Assembly: GCF_022513565.1 (NCBI RefSeq) | Contig: NZ_JAKWBE010000009.1 | Location: 1 to 64,000 of the forward strand | Direction of reading: 5' to 3' | Source: Streptomyces gilvus | GTDB taxonomy: Bacteria; Actinomycetota; Actinomycetes; Streptomycetales; Streptomycetaceae | Length of the DNA: 64,000 bases | Part shown: positions 55,800-63,898 of the stretch, piece after piece | Layout: each line of letters starts with the position of its first letter | How positions within the stretch are numbered: position 1 is the stretch's first letter | Notes under the pieces: generated by a model | Databases searched by the model: none | What the model saw: only the letters and a program-made list of their open reading frames with translations | Told to the model about the DNA's origin: nothing | Position numbers and translations under genes: made by a program

Positions 55800-56894
55800 T
55801 CAGTCCCAGTAGCTGCCCTGCACCATGGCTCGCAGGCTGCCGTGGTGCAGGATCAGTGTGTCCGGGTCCGCCGGGACGGCCGCCTCGCCGAAATGCACCT
55901 GCCGGTAGGCGATGCGCAGCATCACGATGGCGTGCCGCAGGGCCGCGTACAGGGTGTGGAAGTCCATGTCGCGCGGTGTGTGACCGGTGAGTTCGGCGTA
56001 GCGGGCCTCGACGCGGTCGCGGCGCAGGAAGTCCGGCAGTCCGGGCTGGCCGAAGGCGACCGTCAGGTCCTGGAAGAAGCGGTGCAGGTAGACGGTCCAG
56101 CCGAGGTCGACCTCGCGCGGGGCCAGGGCCGCCATCTCCCAGTCGAGGACGGCGGCGGGCTCGAAGCCGTCGTAGACGACGTTCCCGATGCGTGCGTCAC
56201 CCCAGTTGAGGACCGGCGTGCCCGGATCCTCGGGCCAGAGGTCCTCCAGGCGCTCGAACGCGGCCTCGATGAGCGGTGAGCGGGCGTGTCCGTCCACCAC
56301 CCAGTCGTAGTAGGCGCGTTGGGCGATGACATGGCGGCGCAGCGTGTCGCCGTCGCCGGGCAGGGCGAGGAACTCGGCCGCCTCCGGCGGCACTTGGTCG
56401 TGCAGCCGGGCCAGGAGTCCGACCGAGGCCGCCTCCAGCCGCTCGCGCTCGGCGTCGCTCGCCGCGTGCAGCCAGTTGCCCTGGTAGGTGTACGGCATCA
56501 CGTCCGGCGGCACGCGCCCCGCGACCCGCTCCATCACGAAGAACGGCGCCCCGAGCGGGCCGGGGTCCTCCTCCAGCCACAGCACCTTCGGCACGGGCAG
56601 GTCGGTGTGCTCGGCCACGACGCGCATCGTGCGGTACTGGCGCGGCATGTCGTACACCGGGAAGACGGTGTACGCCGCCGGGTCCGCCGCCAGCCTCAGG
56701 GCGCAGGAGACGACCGGCGGGCGGGGGTGCTCGATGTCGAAGAGCAGGGTCTCGCTGGACAGTCCGTTGGATTCGGGGACGCTGACGCCGACCGCCTTGG
56801 CACCGGGCAGCCGGGTGCCGAGCCAGGCGGTGAGGCGACGGGCGAGCTCCTCCGGGTCCCGGGTGGTGGTGCGGGGGCGGGGTGCCGTGGCCAT
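55800..56894 (-). CDS. APH-like phosphotransferase (ACAD10/11-type)
   Basis: The 364-residue protein is of the aminoglycoside-phosphotransferase-like fold. Its nucleotide part has CALRLAADPAA and PVPKVLWLEED, and the catalytic loop reads LNWGDARIGN with the Asp preserved, where many relatives have HGD. The metal-binding region is AVLDWEMAALAPREVDLGW. The family includes the kinase domains of ACAD10/11, which act on 4-hydroxy acyl-CoAs or related substrates. It lies 13 bases after a CrtC-like gene, so the pair forms an operon, and it stands near an acyl-CoA dehydrogenase. Confidence 0.85.
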   Translation of the reverse strand: MATAPRPRTTTRDPEELARRLTAWLGTRLPGAKAVGVSVPESNGLSSETLLFDIEHPRPPVVSCALRLAADPAAYTVFPVYDMPRQYRTMRVVAEHTDLPVPKVLWLEEDPGPLGAPFFVMERVAGRVPPDVMPYTYQGNWLHAASDAERERLEAASVGLLARLHDQVPPEAAEFLALPGDGDTLRRHVIAQRAYYDWVVDGHARSPLIEAAFERLEDLWPEDPGTPVLNWGDARIGNVVYDGFEPAAVLDWEMAALAPREVDLGWTVYLHRFFQDLTVAFGQPGLPDFLRRDRVEARYAELTGHTPRDMDFHTLYAALRHAIVMLRIAYRQVHFGEAAVPADPDTLILHHGSLRAMVQGSYWD

Positions 56895-56907
56895 GTCGTG
56901 AACCCCC

Positions 56908-58008
56908 TTACGGTGCGACCGAGGTGAAGTCCCTGAAGCCGCTCGGGTCGTGCCGCCCGAACGAGCCGTGCTCGAAGATGCCGTGGCCGACCTGCCCGTC
57001 GAGCCGGAAGCGCGCCGCGTGGTCGGTCACGCCGTACGCGGCGAGGGGGTGGGGCTGTGTCAGGTCGTAGGTGCGCCGGTCGGTCCAGTCCCGTCCCTGC
57101 CAGGTGCCGTGCTGCCAGTCGTCGGCGGGCGGATAGCCGGCGCCGATCGCGAGCGGGGACGAGGTGAGGATCTCGGCCTCCAGCTCCTGCGGCTTGCGGA
57201 GGTCGCCGAGGTGGACGACGGCGCGTTCGGGGTGACGGGTGCCGGAGCGGTAGGTGATCTCGGGCTGCGGCCAGCCGAGTTGGCGGTCGCGGTGACCGGG
57301 GCGGACGAGGGTGGCGTCGTTGAGGGAGCGGTAGCCGTCGGCGTCCTCCTGGACGATCACCATCAGGAACCGGTCCTCGAAGCGGACCGGGCACCACAGC
57401 CAGTGGAAGCCCTCGGTCGGCTGCTCCTCGGCGAACCGGCCGCCCTCCTCCCCCGGTATGGGCCGCACTCCCCAGCTGCGGTCCCGGGTGCCGGTCCACC
57501 GCGCGGCGCCGACCCGGAACTCCTCGCCGGCCGCCCGGATCACCCCCTCCACGCTCCCGGCCTGCACGAAGCGGCGTCCTTCGAGGGTGAGCCGGTCGCC
57601 GCGGCGCTGGACGTGGTGCGGCTCCCACAGGGCCGGGAAGTCGGCGCTCCAGGTGAGGTCGTACGACAACGCCTCGTCGTCGCTGAACAGCCGCAGCCTG
57701 CGCAGCGGCTGCTGGACCTCGATGCGCAGCGGTCCGACGGCGAGCCGCATCCGGTCGTCGCCGAGCGCGTCGGAGGCCCGTACCGCGTGGACCGTGTCCG
57801 CCACGCGCAGGGTCGCGTAGGCGTCGATCACGCCGACGTTCGGGTACACGCCGAGGCCGGCGATGAGCAGGGCCCGTCCCTCGTGGTCCAGGACGTGGAA
57901 GATGCAGCGGTCGTAGGCGTTGCGGTCCCCGGTGGCCACGTGCCGCATGGACAGGGGGACCTGGTGCACGGGGTACTCGTCGAGCGGCACGGGACGGTCG
58001 TCGGCCAT
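56908..58008 (-). CDS. CrtC/hydroxyneurosporene-synthase-like (lipocalin-type) protein
   Basis: The 366-residue protein is beta-rich and has the paired lipocalin-like domains of the AttH/CrtC-like family: LIAGLGVYPNVGVIDAYATL near the N-terminus, then SYDLTWSADFPALWEPHHVQRR, DRSWGVRP and FHWLWCPVRFEDRFLMV. The family has been linked to hydration of isoprenoid double bonds, but many members are of unknown role. It precedes the phosphotransferase by 13 bases, and both are near an acyl-CoA dehydrogenase, which suggests a lipid or terpenoid acid pathway. No signal peptide. Confidence 0.78.
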   Translation of the reverse strand: MADDRPVPLDEYPVHQVPLSMRHVATGDRNAYDRCIFHVLDHEGRALLIAGLGVYPNVGVIDAYATLRVADTVHAVRASDALGDDRMRLAVGPLRIEVQQPLRRLRLFSDDEALSYDLTWSADFPALWEPHHVQRRGDRLTLEGRRFVQAGSVEGVIRAAGEEFRVGAARWTGTRDRSWGVRPIPGEEGGRFAEEQPTEGFHWLWCPVRFEDRFLMVIVQEDADGYRSLNDATLVRPGHRDRQLGWPQPEITYRSGTRHPERAVVHLGDLRKPQELEAEILTSSPLAIGAGYPPADDWQHGTWQGRDWTDRRTYDLTQPHPLAAYGVTDHAARFRLDGQVGHGIFEHGSFGRHDPSGFRDFTSVAP

Positions 58009-58137
58009 GCCAAACCTCCCTGGAGACGGCGTGGCTGACGGTACGTCAGACAGTGGCCGGTGACCAGAGACGGTCGCGAACTCACGCTCGATTCGACGGA
58101 TCGGTGACCTGTCCGTCCGCTGTCGCGTTGCCCTGGT

Positions 58138-58383
58138 ATGACCCCCACAGATTCAGCGACCGGGCGTCAGCGCCGTATCCTCGTCCCGCCGCCCGCAAGA
58201 ACGGTTCCCCCGGCGCCGCCCGTCCCGGACCCGCCGATCTACCGCGATCTGATGCGCACCTGGGCCGACCGGGGCCGTACCCTGCCGGGCCGCCATGACC
58301 CGGAGTGGGTCAGGCTGGCGGCCCCGCAGGTGCTGCCGGGGCAGTTCAGCGGGTTTCCGGGCCGGCGAGGTGACGGGCGATGA
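58138..58383 (+). CDS. Small conserved-looking hypothetical, 81 residues
   Basis: A Pro-rich N-terminal half (PPPARTVPPAPPVPDPP) leads to RDLMRTWADRGRTLPGRHDP, which resembles small Streptomyces proteins I have seen in this location, but I cannot confirm this without a search. The 3' end overlaps the converging acyl-CoA dehydrogenase by 38 bases. A ribosome site before ATG 58138 is weak. Confidence 0.5.
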   Translation: MTPTDSATGRQRRILVPPPARTVPPAPPVPDPPIYRDLMRTWADRGRTLPGRHDPEWVRLAAPQVLPGQFSGFPGRRGDGR

Positions 58384-59518
58384 CCATGCGCTGGATCTGG
58401 TTGGTGCCCTCGACGATCTGCAGCACCTTGGCCTCGCGCATATGGCGTTCGACCGGGAAGTCCGCGGTGTAGCCGTATCCGCCGAGGACCTGGACGGCGT
58501 CGGTGGTGACCTTCATCGCGGTGTCCGTGCAGTGCAGCTTGGCCATGGCCGCCTGCTTGGCGAACGGCCGGCCCGCGTCGCGCAGCCGCGCCGCCGACAG
58601 ATACAGGGCGCGGCCCGCCTCGATCTGGGTGGCCATGTCGGCGAGCATGAACCGCAGTCCCTGGAAGTCGGCGATGGGCCGCCCGAACTGCTGGCGTCCG
58701 GTGGCGTAGGCGACCGCCTCGTCGAGGGCCGCCTGGGCGAGTCCGATGGCGCAGGCCGCGATGCCGAGCCGGCCGGAGTCGAGGGAGGCCAGGGCGATCG
58801 CGAAGCCCTGTCCCTCTTCGCCGATGCGCCGCTCGTCCGAGACCCGCACCCCGTCGAAGTGGACCTGGGCGGTGGGCGAGCCCTTGAGGCCCATCTTCTT
58901 CTCGGGCACCGCGGCGCTGAGGCCCTCGGCGTCGCCGGGCACCAGGAAGGCGGTGATCCCGCGCGGGCCGTCCTCACCGGTGCGGGCCATGACGGTGTAG
59001 AAGTCGGCGATGCCGCCGTGGGTGATCCAGGCCTTGGTCCCGTCGATCACCCAGTGGTCACCGTCGCGCACCGCCTTCGTGCGCAGGGAGGCGGCGTCGG
59101 AGCCGGACGACGGCTCGGACAGGCAGTAGGCGCCCAGCAGGCCGCCGCCCAGCATCGCGGGCAGGTGCTCGACCTGCTGTTCCTTGGTGCCGTAGGCCGC
59201 GAGGGCGTAGGAGGCGAGCGTGTGCACGCTGACGCCGAGGCCGACGGTGAGACGGGCCGCGGCCAGCTCTTCCAGGACCTGGAGGTAGACCTCGTACGGC
59301 TGGTCGCCACCGCCGTGCTCGGAGTCGTACGGCAGTCCGAGCAGTCCCGACGTCGACAGGAGGGTGAAGACCTCGCGGGGGAAGCGTCCGGCGTCCTCCT
59401 CGTCGGCCGCCCTGGGCGCGATCTCGCGCTGGGCGATGTCCCGGACGAGCGAGATCAGATCCCGGGCCTCGTCCGTGGGCAGTTGACGGTCCACCGGCTG
59501 CGGGGCGCGGTCGGGCAT
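58346..59518 (-). CDS. Acyl-CoA dehydrogenase
   Basis: This 390-residue flavoenzyme has the acyl-CoA dehydrogenase pattern. The N-terminal helical domain is followed by AYCLSEPSSGSDAASLRTKA and WITHGGIADFYTVMARTG, the two FAD/substrate-binding signatures. The C-terminal domain has QVLGGYGYTADFPVERHMRE and the catalytic glutamate in IVEGTNQIQR. It oxidises fatty or branched-chain acyl-CoA to the enoyl form; the catalytic Glu position is that of short- or medium-chain types. Its substrate is not clear. Length and start at 59518 are typical. Confidence 0.93.
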   Translation of the reverse strand: MPDRAPQPVDRQLPTDEARDLISLVRDIAQREIAPRAADEEDAGRFPREVFTLLSTSGLLGLPYDSEHGGGDQPYEVYLQVLEELAAARLTVGLGVSVHTLASYALAAYGTKEQQVEHLPAMLGGGLLGAYCLSEPSSGSDAASLRTKAVRDGDHWVIDGTKAWITHGGIADFYTVMARTGEDGPRGITAFLVPGDAEGLSAAVPEKKMGLKGSPTAQVHFDGVRVSDERRIGEEGQGFAIALASLDSGRLGIAACAIGLAQAALDEAVAYATGRQQFGRPIADFQGLRFMLADMATQIEAGRALYLSAARLRDAGRPFAKQAAMAKLHCTDTAMKVTTDAVQVLGGYGYTADFPVERHMREAKVLQIVEGTNQIQRMVIARHLAGPETR

Positions 59519-59763
59519 GGCGACGCTCTCCTCCCTGTTTCGGGCACATCGGCGGCGTGCGCCCTGGGTGGGGGCGGCTCCGCCGGGTCCTGCTCGCGGC
59601 CTGCCGGTGCTCGCGCCTCCGGGTCTCGGAAGCTGCTGACCAGCGGCTGTGCGCTGTGAGTATGCCCGATCGGAGACATCCCGTCACCAGTTAACGACCG
59701 CTTACTTCAAGAATATCCCGCGCCGCTCCGAAGCGCCGTCCGCTCCCGGCGAACCGGCCTCGC

Positions 59764-59800
59764 ATTGGTCCGCACCATTGGCCGACTGGTCTAGTCCTCC
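59764..59800 (+). promoter_or_regulatory. Two DasR-type (dre-like) sites before the chitinase remnant
   Basis: ATTGGTCCGCACCATT (59764-59779) and ACTGGTCTAGTCCTCC (59785-59800) are similar to the DasR site (TGGTCTAGACCA core) and are spaced 21 bp apart. Paired TGGTC-N4-type direct repeats are characteristic of Streptomyces chitinase promoters. They lie just before the decayed chitinase start (about 59812). This supports the identity of the remnant. Confidence 0.65.
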
Positions 59801-59804
59801 TGAG

Positions 59805-60180
59805 GCTCATGACCCCGCACCTCCGTCCGGGCACTGGTCTCCGCCGCCTGCCGCGCCATCCTCGGCGCCGGTCTGCCGGCCGGTGCGGGCACGCCTTCGC
59901 GAAGCCACCTCGGCGCCCGTCGCCAAGCTCAAGGGCCTCGGCATCCCGCCCTCGAAGCTGCTGCTGGGCATCGGCTTCTACGGCCGCGGCTGGACCGGCG
60001 TGGCACAGTCGGCGGCCGGCGACCGGGACCGCGTACGCCAAGTGCGGCAGCAACTGGTCGAGTTACGACACGCCCGCGACCATCGCGACGAAGACGACGC
60101 ACAAGAACCAGCAGTGCCTGGGCGGCACCTTCTTCTGGGAGCTGAGCGGCGACACCGCGAACGGTGAGTTGATCAAGGCC
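59805..60180 (+). pseudogene. GH18 chitinase remnant (ChiD-like), internally deleted
   Basis: Two parts of a GH18 chitinase are visible. The first is a signal-peptide-like region (about 59818-59895), in frame only if shifted, reading SVRALVSAACRAILGAGLPA. The second is the C-terminal end (about 59905-60180): KLKGLGIPPSKLLLGIGFYG and GRGWTGVAQSAA, followed after a frame change by TGTAYAKCGSNWSSYDTP and GGTFFWELSGDTANGELIKA. The catalytic DxxDxDxE motif and the rest of the barrel are missing, and there is no clean stop. The retained operators and ends indicate loss by internal deletion plus frameshift. I recall a chitinase gene (chiD, SCO1429) at this position in S. coelicolor; this strain has lost it. 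Confidence 0.8.
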
Positions 60181-60195
60181 TTCGGCCGACCCTGC

Positions 60196-60855
60196 TCAGC
60201 CGTCCCGGCGGGCCGGGGGCGGGGCCGGGTACGCGGGGTCGAGTTCCTCGATGGCGCGCATCGAGCCGCCGAGGGTCTTGACCAGCAGTTCGCGCATCTG
60301 GTCCCGGGTCAGGGCCGGCCGGTCGATCCAGTCGAGGGTCGCGCCCTCCACACTGCACACCCAGGCGAACAGGCCCATCCGGGCCAGCGGCGCGATGTCG
60401 GTCCGGCCGTACGCCCCGTCGGCGATGGTGGCGACGATCGCCTCGCGCACCCCGTCCCGGATGGCCTGCACCTCGGCGTCGAAGCCGACGCCGCCGCTGA
60501 CGATCGTGCGGTAGGCGGCCTGGTTGTGCTCGGCCCAGCGGAGGTAGGCCTCCATGGTGCGGTGGACCCGGTCCAGCTGCTCCCGGTCCACCTCGCCGCC
60601 CGCGAAGTTGATCAGGTCGGCGACCGAGTCGTGGATGATCGCCAGGTAGTAGCCGCGCTTGGACTGGAAGTAGTAGTAGATCAGCCCCTTGGCGACGTGC
60701 GCCTGCTTGGCGATGTCGTCCATGGAGAGTGCGTCGTAGGACGTGTCGGCGAACAACTTCCGCCCGATGGCGATGAGTTCGGCGCGGCGCGCCAGTGAGC
60801 GCTCGGTGCCGCGCGCCCGTGGGCGGGCGGCATCGCTCTGTTCGCTGATCTTCAA
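60196..60855 (-). CDS. TetR-family regulator
   Basis: The 219-residue TetR regulator has the usual N-terminal helix-turn-helix (AIGRKLFADTSYDALSMDDI and AKQAHVAKGLIYYYFQSKRG) and an all-helical C-terminal ligand domain. Such repressors often control nearby lipid or efflux genes; here the acyl-CoA dehydrogenase may be a candidate but is 680 bases away on the same strand. The TTG at 60855 is chosen because it starts the conserved part (KISEQSDAARPRARG) and has an AGGG site upstream. An ATG at 60918 would add 21 residues without similarity. Confidence 0.85.
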   Translation of the reverse strand: MKISEQSDAARPRARGTERSLARRAELIAIGRKLFADTSYDALSMDDIAKQAHVAKGLIYYYFQSKRGYYLAIIHDSVADLINFAGGEVDREQLDRVHRTMEAYLRWAEHNQAAYRTIVSGGVGFDAEVQAIRDGVREAIVATIADGAYGRTDIAPLARMGLFAWVCSVEGATLDWIDRPALTRDQMRELLVKTLGGSMRAIEELDPAYPAPPPARRDG

Positions 60856-60978
60856 TTCGGACCCTGGTCTCGGGCGGGGGGCGGGACATCCGCAGTATGT
60901 CAGAACAACAACGCCCATTCGTTCGACTCTGATCGACGAGTGGGCGCGGTGGTGAACCCCGGGTTTCGTGGGATCAGG

Positions 60979-61119
60979 TCACAACAGACCGAGCTGGACG
61001 ACGAGCATGGCGACGACCACGACCAGGGTCCAGCCCATGACGTGTTCGAGGATCTTCGGGCCGTCGTCCCGTGGCCCGCCGGTGCGTGTGCGGGCGGCGG
61101 TGGCCGAGTGTGCGGTCAT
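60979..61119 (-). CDS. SCO1431-family small membrane protein, 46 residues
   Basis: The tiny protein has a basic, polar start (HSATAARTRTGGPRDDGP) and one hydrophobic helix at the C-terminus (WTLVVVVAMLVVQLGLL). It resembles the short 'SCO1431 family' membrane protein I know from Streptomyces annotation. It is too short for most gene finders. It lies between the tetR and C39-peptidase genes. The function is unknown. Confidence 0.8.
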   Translation of the reverse strand: MTAHSATAARTRTGGPRDDGPKILEHVMGWTLVVVVAMLVVQLGLL

Positions 61120-61217
61120 GGTGTCTCGCTGAGGTCGGGTGCGGTGGACTCCCCCGTCGTTGCGTCCACCTTGCCACCGGGAACGGCTTTTGCGGCAGAG
61201 ACGTTGGTCACAGCACA

Positions 61218-61242
61218 AAGGCCCCGGTTTCGCCGGGGCCTT
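61218..61242 (-). terminator. Hairpin after the C39-like peptidase gene
   Basis: AAGGCCCCGG (61218-61227) and CCGGGGCCTT (61233-61242) form a perfect 10-bp stem with a five-base loop (TTTCG). It starts 18 bases beyond the stop of the peptidase gene on the minus strand. Confidence 0.8.
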
Positions 61243-61259
61243 CGCGGATGGCCGTCCGG

Positions 61260-62597
61260 TCAGCGCACGCCGACCGCCGCGAGCGCCTTGCGCTGCCGGG
61301 CGCTGGGGCGCGCGGGGAAGTACAGGTAGCAGACACCGCCGCTGCCGGAGACGACCTTGCCGGAGGCGTTGTACCGCTTGGTGCGCAGCCAGATGTTCTC
61401 GAACTCGCGCCGCCTGTACACCCGTCGCACCGCCTCGTCGCTCGGCGAGGCGGGATCGTTGGCGATCACGTCCCCGTCCGCCGTGAACCCGATGACCGTC
61501 ATCAGATGCCCCGAGGTGCCGTACCCCGCGCCGGTGAGCTCCTCCTTGAGGAAGGACTGGGACGTTATGGCCGGGATGCCGGCCGCGATCAGCGTCTCCA
61601 CGTCGGTGAGCGAGCCGAGCCGGGTGACCACGCCCTGCAGGTTGTCGTAGGTGGCCGCGTAGGCGGCGTTGAACGGCCAGTTGCCGCAGCCCTCGTACTG
61701 GTAGTCGTAGGTGAAGCGGGCCGCGTGGTCGACCTGCGGGTCGGCGTAGCCGGGGTTCACCCAGGCGAGTTGCGCGGGGGTGAGCCGGCCGCCCCAGTAC
61801 TCGATGATCATCTGCGAGGAGGTGGGGCTGCACCAGGCCTCGCCGCCGTTGTCGTACTCCGGGTACTGGCCCTTGTGGATCTCCTGCGAGTAGCGCGGGA
61901 CGGTCAGTTCCCCGGCCAGGCCCGGCGTGGAGGCCGGGACGGTGAAGCGGTCCGGGACGTCGGAGCCCATCGCGCCGAGCCGCCAGACGGTCGGGGTGAG
62001 CCTGGTGCCGGGCTTGCGGTAGAGGGTGAGGCGCAGCCGGTAGGAGACAAGGCGCAGGCCGGTGGTGGCGTCGTCGACGGCGAAGGTGTCGGTCCAGATG
62101 CTGCTCTTGCCGTCGCTCTGCCCGTCGACCGAGGTCCGCTTGATGTCCTGGTCGCCCGCGGCCCAGCGGCCCATCACGTACCACGGCGTCTCGGTGCCGT
62201 CGGAGTACCTGCCGTGCAACTCGACCTGGAGCCAGGTGCCCGCCGGGGTGTGCGCGTTCCAGGAGGCGACCGCCTCGGTGGAGGGGACGCGGAGCGTGTG
62301 GACGGGGGACGTCCAGGTCGCGTACTCCCAGCTCGCCGTCGTACCGGTGTGCGGGTCCGTGTAGTCGGTGGTGCCGGCCGGGTCGGCGATCACGACGCCG
62401 GGGCGGGTGCCGGCGACGGCGCGGGTGCCCCGGGCGGCGCCGGTGCGCCAGTCGGGGTACGAGGTCCAGGCGTGGTAGTCGACGGGGCGGGCCGGGTCGG
62501 CATGGGCGACGCCGACGGAGAGCGAGGGGCCCACCACCGCGGCGGCGACCGTGGCGGCCAGGAGTGTTCTGCGGGACGGCTGTTCGGCTCTGCTCAT
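61260..62597 (-). CDS. Secreted C39-like cysteine peptidase, Tat-type signal
   Basis: The 445-residue protein has a twin-arginine-like signal (SRRTLLAATVAAAVVG) and is likely exported. After a beta-rich N-terminal half (about 50-220), the C39-like papain-fold domain has its catalytic Cys in GEAWCSPTSSQM, the His in GYGTSGHLMTVIGF and an Asp/Asn in IANDPASP. It may cleave peptides or cell-wall crosslinks outside the cell. The strong terminator follows. The start at 62597 gives the signal peptide; longer frames upstream do not look like protein. Confidence 0.88.
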   Translation of the reverse strand: MSRAEQPSRRTLLAATVAAAVVGPSLSVGVAHADPARPVDYHAWTSYPDWRTGAARGTRAVAGTRPGVVIADPAGTTDYTDPHTGTTASWEYATWTSPVHTLRVPSTEAVASWNAHTPAGTWLQVELHGRYSDGTETPWYVMGRWAAGDQDIKRTSVDGQSDGKSSIWTDTFAVDDATTGLRLVSYRLRLTLYRKPGTRLTPTVWRLGAMGSDVPDRFTVPASTPGLAGELTVPRYSQEIHKGQYPEYDNGGEAWCSPTSSQMIIEYWGGRLTPAQLAWVNPGYADPQVDHAARFTYDYQYEGCGNWPFNAAYAATYDNLQGVVTRLGSLTDVETLIAAGIPAITSQSFLKEELTGAGYGTSGHLMTVIGFTADGDVIANDPASPSDEAVRRVYRRREFENIWLRTKRYNASGKVVSGSGGVCYLYFPARPSARQRKALAAVGVR

Positions 62598-62807
62598 GGG
62601 TGGGACGACCCCCAGGTGTCCGAGTCGGGACGGGTCCGTTGCGCGGTCGTGCGGCGTTGGCCTGTGGTGCGCCGCCGTGGGCCCACTATGGCCGTGGAGG
62701 TGGTCCACGGCCAGCACTTCGCCGCGCGGCGCGCCCACCAATATTGGCGTGGACCACTGGCATGACCTGCGACGCTCTGCGCCGCGATCCCGCCTCCCGA
62801 CTAGACT

Positions 62808-63470
62808 GTGGCCGAAACACGCCCACCTCCGTGCAGCCAAGGAACGGCCATCCACTCCCTCGCCTCCCGGCTCCGCCGCCTCCCCCCGTCCTGCGGTCCG
62901 GTCCGCCTGGTCGGGGTCGACGGGCACGCGGGTTCCGGGAAGTCCACCTTCGCCGGGGAGTTGGCCCGGGCCCTCGGCGACGCACCGGTGCTGCACCTCG
63001 ACGACATCGCCAGCCACGACGAGTTGTTCGCCTGGACCGGGCGGCTGCTGACCCAGGTGATCGAACCGCTCCGCCGCGGCGAGACCGCCCACTACACCCC
63101 CTACGACTGGCGCGCCCGCCGCTTCGGCCCGCCGCGCCCGCTCCCGGCCGCCCCCGTGGTGCTGGTCGAGGGCGTCGGCGCCGGCCGTCGCGCGCTCCGC
63201 CCCCATCTCGCACACCTGCTGTGGATGGAGCTGCCGCACGAGGAGGCGTGGACGCGGGGACGACAGCGGGACGGCGCGGAACAGCGGGAGTTCTGGGCCG
63301 GATGGGTCCGAGCGGAACGACAGCACTTCGCCGAGGATCCCTCCCGGCCCTTCGCCCACTCCCTGGTACAGCAGTGTGAGAAGGGATATGAGGTACTGCC
63401 GGGGCCAGGAGGGAGACTTGGACCGGACCAGCCGCTCACCCAGAGTGACGGACCATCCGCAATGTGCTGA
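62808..63470 (+). CDS. Uridine-kinase-like P-loop kinase
   Basis: The 220-residue P-loop kinase has the Walker A loop GVDGHAGSGKST (residues about 36-47) and LHLDDIASHDELF, resembling uridine/phosphoribulokinase-like proteins. The rest has PYDWRARRFGPPRP and VVLVEGVGAGRR, as in 'AAA/uridine kinase' proteins of Streptomyces. Its substrate is unclear. In frame, the only upstream start is GTG 62808, which directly follows a TAGACT box and has no ribosome site. A clear AAGGA (62839-62843) precedes an in-frame ATC at 62850, an unusual possibility for initiation. Confidence 0.82.
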   Translation: MAETRPPPCSQGTAIHSLASRLRRLPPSCGPVRLVGVDGHAGSGKSTFAGELARALGDAPVLHLDDIASHDELFAWTGRLLTQVIEPLRRGETAHYTPYDWRARRFGPPRPLPAAPVVLVEGVGAGRRALRPHLAHLLWMELPHEEAWTRGRQRDGAEQREFWAGWVRAERQHFAEDPSRPFAHSLVQQCEKGYEVLPGPGGRLGPDQPLTQSDGPSAMC

Positions 63471-63898
63471 ACTTGTGAAGACGGCCGCCGGGGAACTTCC
63501 CGGAGTGCCCCAACTCGGCTTGACCGAGGGGCCGTACAGGTCTTACGTTCTCAATGAGCGGCCATACCGAGCCGCCCACTGTCGCGAAGCCCCCGGTTGT
63601 TCCCCCGTGATCGGGGGCTTCGTTCTGCCCTGCCCCACCTTTCCGGACGCTCTGTGGTGCGTTTCGCTCACCCTCGGTCACCGTCCGCTCTCCGGCTCAT
63701 CCGCTCCCACCTCGTCAAACGTCCTGTGCGGCACCCTTCGGCGGGCGACACCACCGCAGGTACCATGCCCTCGGTGCGACCTACGAGCGGCTGTGCGCGC
63801 ACCGCAACTCCGGTCAGCGGTACGGCGGTTCGATCAAGGCGGCCGACGGGTGACCACCCGGCGGCCAACCGACGGGGGCACGGTTTGTGGGGGACGTG
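63471..63898. other. 428-base gap before the last gene
   Basis: No gene with support is seen. It contains a strong hairpin (63585-63622) that could end the uridine-kinase-like transcript or a small RNA. The promoter of the gene at 63899 must lie toward the right end. Short open frames here have no start site or domain. Confidence 0.5.
63585..63622 (+). terminator. Hairpin about 115 bases after the kinase gene
   Basis: CGAAGCCCCCG (63585-63595) and CGGGGGCTTCG (63612-63622) pair perfectly (11 bp) around a 16-base loop, followed by TTCTG. It is far from the kinase stop, so it could also belong to a short RNA starting between them. Confidence 0.6.
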
